Part shown: piece after piece, positions 41,963 through 49,655 of the stretch | How the letters are laid out: the number at the start of each line of letters is the position of its first letter | Numbering within the stretch: the stretch's first letter is position 1 | Assembly (NCBI GenBank): GCA_002439095.1 | Contig: DJOT01000004.1 | Span: 1-64,000 of the forward strand | Direction: 5' to 3' | DNA length: 64,000 nucleotides | Source of the DNA: Bacteroidales bacterium UBA6431 | GTDB lineage: Bacteria; Bacteroidota; Bacteroidia; Bacteroidales; UBA932 | Position numbers and translations under genes: made by a program | The notes under the pieces: generated by a model | Database searches by the model: none | What the model was told of the DNA's origin: nothing | The model's input: only the letters and a program-made list of their open reading frames with translations

Positions 41963-43624
41963 CTATGCCATCGCGATAAGTATCATCACCTGCGCTACGA
42001 GTACCCTCATGAACATTGACAGAGGGTAGACTGTGGCATAATTGAGCGACACATACTGACTGCCGTAGGCGTTCTGGGCGAATGCGAGAACAGGAGGGTT
42101 GGTGGTGCCGCCGGAAATAAGGCCGCAGATCTGGTAGAAGTTGAGTTTGCAGAGAAAGCGGCCGACAAGCGCTATCACGACAATCGGGATGACGGTTATG
42201 AGAGCTCCATACAGGATCCACCACCATCCGCCGGCCGTGAGGGATGACACGAAAGTGCGTCCGGCCCCGAGACCTACAGCCGCGAGGAAGAAGGAGATTC
42301 CGATCTCCCTTATCATCATGTTCGCGCTGAGGGTGGTGTATGTGGTGATATGGAAACGTGGCCCGAGGTGGCTTATGATGATGGCCACGATGAGCGGGCC
42401 GCCAGCAAGGCCGAGTTTTATAGGTTGGGGAATTCCCGGTACGGCAATCGGCACGCAGCCGAGCACCACTCCGAGCGCTATCCCGAGGAAGATAGGGAAG
42501 AGGTTCGGCTTTTCGAGAGCGGAAGCCTTGTTCCCGACGAGTTTCGCAAGTGCATCGATCCCCTCCTTGTCTCCGACCACTTGGAGGTAGTCTCCGACCT
42601 GTACCCTGAGATCCGGTGCGGCTACGAGCTCCACGCCGGAACGTACTACTCTGGTGATGGTGACTGCGTATCTGCCTTTGAACAGGAGCTCGCTGAGTTT
42701 CTTGCCGGTGAGGGCCGTATTGGTGATCCCGAGTCTCTTGACGCTCGGGATTCCCTTCTTGCTCTTGAGCTTGATCCAGTCTTCAAGATGCATAGGCACT
42801 TCCGCACCGAATATGATGCGGATCTTGTCCACGCATTTCTGTGTAGTCACAATCAGCACCTTGTCTCCCTCGCGCAGGACCGAGCTGTCTTCCGGGACGA
42901 ATTCCTCTCCGTCCCGCATTATCCGTGAGACGACCATTTCGTTTTTGAGGTCATCGGTGATCACGTCCTTTAGGCTCTTGCCGATGATGGCCGGGTTGGT
43001 CACCTCACAGTGCATGCGCCTTGCGGTTTCGGCGGTGCTGCTTTGTGATTCGATGGCCTTTGTCTCCTCGTCAAGATTGACCTTGAACACAGCCTTGAAT
43101 ATGATGAGCAGGGCCAGCACACCCAGCACGCCCATAGGATAAGCGACTGCGTATGCCGATGCCAACTTTGAGGCGTCGGTGCTGGATCCGCCCGAGTCGA
43201 GAAGGGTCTGCTGCGCAGCACCAAGGCCGGGGGTGTTGGTCACGGCTCCGGACATCACTCCGACCATTGTCTGGAGGCTCTCCCCGCTGACGAGGTGTAT
43301 GCCGAAAGCCGTGAGTGCGGACATGAGTACAAGGCCTACCGCCAGAAGGTTGAGCTTGACTCCGCCGTTCTTGAATGAGGAGAGGAAGCCCGGGCCGACC
43401 TGCAGCCCGATCGAGTATACGAACAGGATCAGGCCGAAGTCCTTCATGAAAGAGAGGACTTTGGCGTTGGGTACGAAACCGAAATGCCCCATCACGATGC
43501 CCACGAAAAGTATCCAGGTCGAACCTATGGTTATTCCCTTGAAGTTGAATCTCGCAAGGAAGAGCCCGGCCGTGATGGCGATCGCGAAAAGAAGAATCGA
43601 ATATGCTGTCCCGCTGATTACCAT
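41963..43624 (-). CDS. Transporter of the AspT/YidE family with two RCK_C domains
   Basis: A 553-residue inner-membrane protein. Two homologous membrane modules (about 1-180 and 370-553), each of five to six helices, flank a cytoplasmic part with two TrkA_C/RCK_C domains (about 205-285 and 295-375). The pattern NTPGLGAAQQTLL in the first module and TTNPPVLAFAQN in the second are the paired reentrant-like motifs of the aspartate:alanine exchanger (AspT) type. The substrate is unknown. It overlaps the M49-like gene by seven bases, so the two are co-expressed. Confidence 0.82.
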   Translation of the reverse strand: MVISGTAYSILLFAIAITAGLFLARFNFKGITIGSTWILFVGIVMGHFGFVPNAKVLSFMKDFGLILFVYSIGLQVGPGFLSSFKNGGVKLNLLAVGLVLMSALTAFGIHLVSGESLQTMVGVMSGAVTNTPGLGAAQQTLLDSGGSSTDASKLASAYAVAYPMGVLGVLALLIIFKAVFKVNLDEETKAIESQSSTAETARRMHCEVTNPAIIGKSLKDVITDDLKNEMVVSRIMRDGEEFVPEDSSVLREGDKVLIVTTQKCVDKIRIIFGAEVPMHLEDWIKLKSKKGIPSVKRLGITNTALTGKKLSELLFKGRYAVTITRVVRSGVELVAAPDLRVQVGDYLQVVGDKEGIDALAKLVGNKASALEKPNLFPIFLGIALGVVLGCVPIAVPGIPQPIKLGLAGGPLIVAIIISHLGPRFHITTYTTLSANMMIREIGISFFLAAVGLGAGRTFVSSLTAGGWWWILYGALITVIPIVVIALVGRFLCKLNFYQICGLISGGTTNPPVLAFAQNAYGSQYVSLNYATVYPLSMFMRVLVAQVMILIAMA

Positions 43625-45225
43625 ACGAATTCAAATTTCACATCAACCGGGATGCCTTCGAGCATCATGTTGAATGTGTCAGCCTTGAGGTCGTCGTCAA
43701 TCTTGTTGTATTTGTCCGCAAACAATTTTGCGGCAGCCATGTCACCCTTGCCCTGCAGCTCGAGAGCCTCTGAAACGAGGGAAGAGATTCCGTTGTGGAA
43801 AGCATCGTAGTCGATGTAGTAGCATCCGTCCTGATGGCGTGAGAATGCTCCGGCCTGTTTGAGGTAGTTGTAGCAGATGACATTGGCCTTCCCGACCACG
43901 CTCTCTGTCCCGAATCTTGCTGAACGCAGGAGGGCGGTCAGGAATGTCGCGTATCCGTCTTCCTTGGTCACGATCTCGTTGGTCTGGAAATTGCCCAGAA
44001 CCTCGGATGCGAGGTATGCTCCCAGAGAGAGGGCCTTGACTTCCTCGATCACGTCAGCCTGGCTGTCGAGCGCCTCTTCTACGGCGCGTCCGTCGAGGGT
44101 CTGCTTGACTCCGAGGCCATGCGCCGCTTCGCGGAACGCAACATTCCAGAAGAATGCCTTGTCGTTGATGTGCTCACGGTCCTTGTCGCTGATGACAAGG
44201 TCAGCGGTAGGGATGAGGATGCTGTTGAATTTGGCTGAGATCACGTTCTGCATCAGTATGGTGCGCGTGCCTTTCTCGGCCTGCACCCTGGTGTCGAACG
44301 GAAGGTTTATCGCGATGTCTTTGACGGCGCAGTTGGCCGCTCCGGAGTAGTAGAGCGCATCGCATACATAGATTGTGGATTCAGTGCCAGGCTTGAACGA
44401 CTTGAGCTCTTCCCTGCACGGAAGGCTCTGCTGGAAAGACGGCATCTGCTCGCTGAACTTGGCCATCTGCTCCGTGCGAGCGAGGTTCTTGAGCATCACG
44501 AAAGCGCCGTAGGAGCGCTTGATGCCATGAAGTTCGTCATCGCGGCTCTCGTTCGGCCCGAGGACGAGATCCATCTTGCTGTCATCCATTTCGAGCCATT
44601 TTATTGCGCTCTGCTCGTAAGAGTCGGTTTTGAGGCCTTCGGCCTTGGCGAGCAGGTATTCCCTGACACTAGGCACGATGGTAAGGTCTGCCGCAGCCGT
44701 GAGATAGTTGGCGATCTTGTCTATGTTGTCCTTGTAAGCGTCGTGATACCATACTGTGGCCAACTTGCCTTCGGAGTCCCTGCGGATCAGGGTGTACGGG
44801 CTGTATTTTGCCGGATCGTCGAACGCTTCCCATTCGGATTGCGTCATGTCGGCCGGGTAGAAGAGTTTGCCTGCCGGAATCTCAGCCGGGTATCCCGGGA
44901 CGAAACTCTTGCCTGTGATCCTGTCCCACGGGCCATAATTGATGGCTGCGTATTCTCTGGTCTGAGGGTCTGTGATGGTGCTGTCAAGGACCTGCCTGTC
45001 GCCGAACATCTGCTTCCAATAGATCTTGTCCGCTTCCATGGCCGCGAAACGGTAGAGGTTGAGCACTTCTTTGCCGTAGATGGAAATGGCATCGGTGTAG
45101 GCCGAGTTCTCCGGGCCTATCTTTACGGTCTCATACTTGGCGAAATTTACTTCATCCTTTTTGTTCCCGCTGCAGGATGAGAGCAGGGCAGCCGCCAGAG
45201 CTGCTGCAATGAACATTTTTTTCAT
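43618..45225 (-). CDS. M49 (dipeptidyl-peptidase III)-like lipoprotein, degenerate zinc motif
   Basis: A 535-residue lipoprotein (lipobox SSCSG, mature Cys near residue 18). The long helical domain with a central AFREAAHGLGVKQT block followed by VIEEVKALSLGAYL corresponds to the M49 peptidase signature, in which HE-x-x-H-G-x-G and EE-x-KAD coordinate zinc. Here the first His is Arg365 while Glu366 and His369 remain, and the Asp of KAD is Leu399. The enzyme is therefore probably inactive or uses a changed metal site. It is co-transcribed with the AspT-type transporter. The promoter has both boxes (45254-45285 region). Confidence 0.7.
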   Translation of the reverse strand: MKKMFIAAALAAALLSSCSGNKKDEVNFAKYETVKIGPENSAYTDAISIYGKEVLNLYRFAAMEADKIYWKQMFGDRQVLDSTITDPQTREYAAINYGPWDRITGKSFVPGYPAEIPAGKLFYPADMTQSEWEAFDDPAKYSPYTLIRRDSEGKLATVWYHDAYKDNIDKIANYLTAAADLTIVPSVREYLLAKAEGLKTDSYEQSAIKWLEMDDSKMDLVLGPNESRDDELHGIKRSYGAFVMLKNLARTEQMAKFSEQMPSFQQSLPCREELKSFKPGTESTIYVCDALYYSGAANCAVKDIAINLPFDTRVQAEKGTRTILMQNVISAKFNSILIPTADLVISDKDREHINDKAFFWNVAFREAAHGLGVKQTLDGRAVEEALDSQADVIEEVKALSLGAYLASEVLGNFQTNEIVTKEDGYATFLTALLRSARFGTESVVGKANVICYNYLKQAGAFSRHQDGCYYIDYDAFHNGISSLVSEALELQGKGDMAAAKLFADKYNKIDDDLKADTFNMMLEGIPVDVKFEFVW

Positions 45226-45253
45226 AAAAAATACATTACTACTTTTTAACGCG

Positions 45254-45285
45254 CAAAGATACTTAGTTTGTCCATTATTCCCAAA
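45254..45285 (-). promoter_or_regulatory. Promoter (-7 and -33) of the M49-like unit
   Basis: On the minus strand TATCTTTG (plus 45254-45261) is preceded by TTTG (plus 45282-45285) with a 20-base spacer, a good Bacteroidota promoter. The ATG is at 45225. Confidence 0.65.
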
Positions 45286-45300
45286 TCAAAACATTTTTAT

Positions 45301-45308
45301 TATTTTTG
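45301..45308 (+). promoter_or_regulatory. Promoter -7 box of the sensor kinase gene
   Basis: TATTTTTG, exact, only seven bases before the ATG at 45315. If used, the transcript would be almost leaderless. It excludes an in-frame TTG at 45306 inside the box. Confidence 0.45.
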
Positions 45309-45314
45309 CCTCTG

Positions 45315-47303
45315 ATGATGCGAGCTGAAACTATTTTGCGGACTTTTCTTTTCTTGTCCCTTATCGTCTTTTCCTGCAGCTCTCCTGTGAAGACTTCGGG
45401 AGACCGTTTCGCCCATGCTGACATAGCCGGGGACATGGCCGCGGCAATGTTGAAGTCCGCGCCGGATTCGGCATTCTCGATTATTCGCAGTGCCCGGTCC
45501 TCTGAGACTGACAGCACGGTGATCCGCTACCTTGATGCACTTTCCTCCAAGTTCCATTATCTGAGATACGAAGATGATTCATGCAAGGCCCTGACCTCTT
45601 CCGTATCGGAGTGGTTCTCCCGGCAGAGCGAGCCGGATCCCGACATGTGGTATGTCTATGGCCTCTCGAGCAATATACGCGGGGTCTGCCTCCAGACGGA
45701 GAACGCTCTGGACGAGTCTGAAGCCTGCTTCCGGGATGCTGTCGTAGGCATGGAACGTGGCGGACGCGGGAGGTGGCTGCCGGACATATATGTCAATCTC
45801 AGCAATGTCCTTCTCCATAAGGGGGATTTCGCTTCGGCCGCCCATGCGGCGGGTCGTGCCCTGCAATGCGCCGACTCCCTCGGCTTTGGCGGGCCGATGC
45901 ATTCCATCAATGTGGCTCTTGCTGAAATATATGCGAGGATGGCCAACTACACCAAGGCGGAGTGGTATTTCGGGCAGGCGATTGAGAAGTATCCGCCGTC
46001 TTCAGATTACGAGACATTCTATCTATATAATGCACTCTGCAATTGCTACTACCTGCAGGGCCGATATGACGAGGCCCTCCCAGCAGCCCGAAATGCTTAT
46101 TCTGCCGTGCTCAAGACCGGGCAGCGCCCCTCTCTGGCGATAGTGGAAGCCAATTTGGGTGATATTTTTACACGTACCGGCCAGCTTGACTCGGCTTTGA
46201 TATGGCTTGACAGGTCTTCGGAATGGTTCCGGCAACCGGGTGCTGATGATGCAGCTCTCTTCTATCTCAACGGACTTTATGCTTCGCTTTGCCTGCAGAA
46301 AGGAGATGTGGCCGGGGCGAGGCGCTATCTGTCGGTCCCTTATGACGAAAAGCGGGTCGGACCGAACTATCTGTATGAACATTATCGCAGATTGTCGGAG
46401 TATTATCGCCGTAGCGGAGATTGGCACAGGGCGCTGTATTATGCCGACAAGGAAAGGGCTATCGATGATTCGCTGCGTAACCTCAAGCATCTCAACAATG
46501 TAGCGGAAATGTCGGCCAGATATACGCGCGACACGACCTTGATGCATCAGAGTGCCGAGCTTGCAGAAAACAGGGCTACGATACGCTCTCAGCGCCTGAT
46601 TATCATTTTGACGGTTGTGGCACTGGCTCTTTCTCTGTGTTTGTTTGCCGCCACACATGCACTGCTGCGCCGCCGCAGGGAACGTCAGCGTAAGGAGGAA
46701 CAGCATCAGATAATGCAGCTGCGTCTGCAGTCGGCGCGGCGCCTGCTCTCTCCACACCTTCTCTTCAATGCCCTCAATGCCGTGGCCCCCAAGGATAGCA
46801 CTGTCTCGGATCATCTTGTCAATATTGCACGCTACAGCGTCATGATGCTGGACAAGAACATGGTGCCGCTCGGGGACGAATTGCAGATGAGCCGGGAGTA
46901 TGTCAGTCTCCGTCGGGCGCTGCATCCTGATGATCCGGAAGTCCTGTGGGAAGTAGAGATATCGCTTGATCTCGGTACGCCAGTACCATCACTCTGCATC
47001 CAGAGCCATTTGGAAAATGCACTGAAGTATGCAGAGGCGTCGGAGATTTCCGTGTGCGTGTCGCGTATCGGCGGCGCACTTGTGGTCTCAGTAAAGGATG
47101 ACGGAGCCGGATATCTTAACACTGTGTCCCGTCCTGGGCAGGGCACCGGTAAGGGGATACAGACGATGTCCAGGACAATAGCCTTGCTCAACGAAAGCCG
47201 CAAGAACAAGATGACGTATGAAATCCTCAGTGAGGCCGGAAAACCGGGCACTGAGGTCAGAATAGTTATTCCAGATGAAGATAAGGACAATAATAATAGA
47301 TGA
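45315..47303 (+). CDS. TPR-containing LytS-type histidine kinase
   Basis: A 662-residue sensor kinase. The N-terminus is an export signal with a possible lipobox (IVFSCSS); the periplasmic part (about 30-415) consists of tetratricopeptide repeats (for example YVNLSNVLLHKGDFASAAHAAGRAL, YNALCNCYYLQGRYDEALPAARNA). One transmembrane helix lies near residues 426-450, then a His_kinase domain with the phosphoacceptor in LLSPHLLFNALNAV and a HATPase_c domain with HLENALKYAE and DDGAGY. The H-box has Ser and Leu where most family members have N-P-H-F-LFN. It overlaps the regulator gene by 29 bases. A coupled system, probably sensing an envelope or nutrient state. Confidence 0.88.
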   Translation: MMRAETILRTFLFLSLIVFSCSSPVKTSGDRFAHADIAGDMAAAMLKSAPDSAFSIIRSARSSETDSTVIRYLDALSSKFHYLRYEDDSCKALTSSVSEWFSRQSEPDPDMWYVYGLSSNIRGVCLQTENALDESEACFRDAVVGMERGGRGRWLPDIYVNLSNVLLHKGDFASAAHAAGRALQCADSLGFGGPMHSINVALAEIYARMANYTKAEWYFGQAIEKYPPSSDYETFYLYNALCNCYYLQGRYDEALPAARNAYSAVLKTGQRPSLAIVEANLGDIFTRTGQLDSALIWLDRSSEWFRQPGADDAALFYLNGLYASLCLQKGDVAGARRYLSVPYDEKRVGPNYLYEHYRRLSEYYRRSGDWHRALYYADKERAIDDSLRNLKHLNNVAEMSARYTRDTTLMHQSAELAENRATIRSQRLIIILTVVALALSLCLFAATHALLRRRRERQRKEEQHQIMQLRLQSARRLLSPHLLFNALNAVAPKDSTVSDHLVNIARYSVMMLDKNMVPLGDELQMSREYVSLRRALHPDDPEVLWEVEISLDLGTPVPSLCIQSHLENALKYAEASEISVCVSRIGGALVVSVKDDGAGYLNTVSRPGQGTGKGIQTMSRTIALLNESRKNKMTYEILSEAGKPGTEVRIVIPDEDKDNNNR

Positions 47304-48039
47304 CGGCCATCATAATATAGATGGCCTTATCCGGGATCTGGCCGCCTGGCCGCAGATTGAGGTGGTCGGCGCGGAGACTTCGGCGGAGGCCGGGCGGCGA
47401 CTTGTCCTCAGCGAGAAGCCGGATGTCCTGTTTCTGGACATGATGATGCCCGGAATGAGCGGGCTTCAGCTTATTGAGGATATTTGCGGGCTTGCTCCGG
47501 AGGGGATGCGCATAGTGTTCTATACGGCATACAGCGGCTTCATGCTGGATGCCATCCGGAACTCGGCTTTCGATTTCCTTCTGAAGCCATATACAAAGGC
47601 GGAACTTTCCGTTGTGGTGACCCGGATACTGGCGGATTTCAACTCTGCTGCGCCGCGTGTGTCCAGCCCGAAAGAGTCGTTTTCGGAGTTGTTCGGCGGA
47701 GGCGGGAGTTTTGCGGTGCAGACCCCTGTAGGGGTTGCGCTGGTCGGCATCGACGAGGCTGTGGTGTTCCGTTTTTCCAAGGACGGCGCGAGGTGGGCCG
47801 TGACGACATCGGGGCGTTGCGAATATGAGATGAAAGCCCGTACCGGGGCCTCCGACATCCTGGCTTTGTCCGGTAAATATGTGCAGATCTCCAAGGATTG
47901 TGTGATCAATTCTTCTTATCTCTCCTCAATAGAGAGCAGCTCGATGAGATGCCGGCTCAGGCCTCCGTATAACGATCTGGAACTCTATGCTTCCAGAAGA
48001 TATTTTTCAAGACTCAGGAGCCTTATCCAGACTATATAA
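47275..48039 (+). CDS. LytTR-family response regulator
   Basis: A 254-residue DNA-binding regulator. The receiver domain (1-115) has IIIDDGHHN at the acidic pocket, the phosphoacceptor Asp in VLFLDMMMPGMSG near residue 54, and a Lys in LLKPYTKAE. The C-terminal LytTR domain (about 165-254) has the typical ILALSGKYVQISKDCVINSS and RYFSRLRSLI pattern. It is the partner of the kinase whose gene it overlaps. The acidic pocket lacks the usual second acidic residue in the D-D-E order (DDG). Confidence 0.88.
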   Translation: MKIRTIIIDDGHHNIDGLIRDLAAWPQIEVVGAETSAEAGRRLVLSEKPDVLFLDMMMPGMSGLQLIEDICGLAPEGMRIVFYTAYSGFMLDAIRNSAFDFLLKPYTKAELSVVVTRILADFNSAAPRVSSPKESFSELFGGGGSFAVQTPVGVALVGIDEAVVFRFSKDGARWAVTTSGRCEYEMKARTGASDILALSGKYVQISKDCVINSSYLSSIESSSMRCRLRPPYNDLELYASRRYFSRLRSLIQTI

Positions 48040-49456
48040 GCTGCTCTTCGGGTACTTGCGGAGCCTGTACGCTTTCGGTGAGTCTGGTCTTCATCCATCT
48101 GTCTCCGCGTATCCTGAAAGCGAAGATTATGCCTTTGAGACTCAGCTCCGTGGCCATCGCTATCCAGTAGCCTTCGAGTCCGAGGTGAGGGATCAGGATG
48201 AGTGCCAGTCCGAGACGTACCACCCACATGCTCAGGAGGTTGATGGCGGACGGGACGAGCGTGTCCCCGGCTCCGACGCAGCAGCCGTATGCCACGATGC
48301 TGACACCGAAAAGCAGCTCTGCCCACGCTTCTATCCTCAGACAGGACGCTCCAAGCGCAATCACTTCCGGGTCCTGGCTCATGAGCATCATTATCTGTGG
48401 GGCGAAAGCCCACATCAGCACGGCGAGCAGTGTCATCATTGATGCACCGGTGGCTATTGTCACCTTGGCGAAACTCCGTGCCATGTCCTTGCGCCTGGCC
48501 CCCAGGCTTTGGCCTACGAGTGTAGTCGCGGCATCCTGCATGCCGTACCCCGGCAGGTAGCAGAAGCCTTCCGCTATGACCGCAAAGGAGTTGGCCGCTA
48601 TGGCGACCGTGCCCAGTGGGGCCACGATCACGGTGGCCGCCACATATGCGCCCCTTGTCACAAGGTTCTGCAGCCATAGCGGCCAGGAGATGTTGAAGGC
48701 ACGCCCGTATATCTGGCCGGCTTCTTCCTTGGTGCTCCCGCAATCCAGCCCTTTTTGCTTGAGCTCCTCCGATCTTGTGAAAACATATATGAGCAGGAAC
48801 ACGCCTGCGCACAGGGTGGCAAGTCCGGTGCCTATCGCAGCACCCTTTACCCCGAGTCCGAGCACGAATATGAATATGTAGTTGAACAGCATGTCCAGCA
48901 GGCACATCGCCATGCTGGTGATGCTCGGAATCTTCATGTTGCCGCTGGCAATCAGCGAGGCTTCACAGAAAATGGCAATCTGGAAGACAGGAAGAAACAG
49001 GGAATAGACGCGGAAGTAGTCGGAGGCATCGCTGTTTATATCAGCTGAGCCGCCGAGCCACCCAGGCAAAGCCCCGCTGACAGCCAGACCCGCCAAGGCG
49101 AGCACTATGCTTAAGGCAGACACGGATAACAGTCCCCGATGGAATATCTTTCTTGCCCCGGCGAAGTCCCTTGCCCCGCAGCGGTGGGCTATCTGGACGC
49201 TGAAGCCGGAGTTGTTGGCATAGCAGAACCCGCCAAGAATCCAGGTCGAGGTGCTTACCAAGCCCACGGCTGCGGCCGGCGCGGAGCCGAGGCGGCCCAC
49301 CATCGCGGCATCGATGTAGCTCATCAAGCACATTGACAGTTGAGCCAATATGGCCGGAAGAGCCAGCAGCAGAGTGAGTTTGAACTGGTCGGCCGTCCCC
49401 ATCGGGCTTCCGCCTCTCAGGCGGGCGAGCAATATGTCCTTGTTTGCAGATGCCAT
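48032..49456 (-). CDS. MATE family efflux transporter
   Basis: A 474-residue inner-membrane protein with 12 predicted helices in two six-helix halves. LPAILAQLSMCLMSYIDAAMVGRLG (residues 33-57) and the matching second-half segment WPLWLQNLVTRGAYV are the MATE signatures. It probably exports drugs or metabolites by Na+ or H+ antiport. Its 3' end overlaps the last eight bases of the regulator gene. The promoter is at 49477-49484. Confidence 0.9.
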   Translation of the reverse strand: MASANKDILLARLRGGSPMGTADQFKLTLLLALPAILAQLSMCLMSYIDAAMVGRLGSAPAAAVGLVSTSTWILGGFCYANNSGFSVQIAHRCGARDFAGARKIFHRGLLSVSALSIVLALAGLAVSGALPGWLGGSADINSDASDYFRVYSLFLPVFQIAIFCEASLIASGNMKIPSITSMAMCLLDMLFNYIFIFVLGLGVKGAAIGTGLATLCAGVFLLIYVFTRSEELKQKGLDCGSTKEEAGQIYGRAFNISWPLWLQNLVTRGAYVAATVIVAPLGTVAIAANSFAVIAEGFCYLPGYGMQDAATTLVGQSLGARRKDMARSFAKVTIATGASMMTLLAVLMWAFAPQIMMLMSQDPEVIALGASCLRIEAWAELLFGVSIVAYGCCVGAGDTLVPSAINLLSMWVVRLGLALILIPHLGLEGYWIAMATELSLKGIIFAFRIRGDRWMKTRLTESVQAPQVPEEQLI

Positions 49457-49476
49457 CGTGATTTCCGAAAAACTTG

Positions 49477-49484
49477 CAAAGATA
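49477..49484 (-). promoter_or_regulatory. Promoter -7 box of the MATE gene
   Basis: On the minus strand TATCTTTG, exact, 20 bases before the ATG at 49456. Confidence 0.6.
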
Positions 49485-49610
49485 GCAATTTTTGCGACTG
49501 TTCCCGGATGTGTGGTGTAAGTGCCGCAGCGTCAATGATTGTGGAAAACTATGTTGATAACTTTTTGGGGAAGTTTTTTTAGGAGGGTGATATTTTAGTC
49601 CGATTATGAC

Positions 49611-49618
49611 TAATTTTG
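49611..49618 (+). promoter_or_regulatory. Promoter -7 box of nrdD
   Basis: TAATTTTG, exact, 37 bases before the ATG at 49656. The upstream AT-rich stretch, 49530-49610, has no other recognisable site. Confidence 0.5.
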
Positions 49619-49655
49619 TCATCCTACCAAGACAAATTTAAAAAGACCATAACTT

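Noticed and set aside
41743..42029. Two short plus-strand frames with a hydrophobic N-terminus
   Set aside because: Both lie behind the purA leader and run into the transporter gene on the other strand; no promoter box and no recognisable protein.
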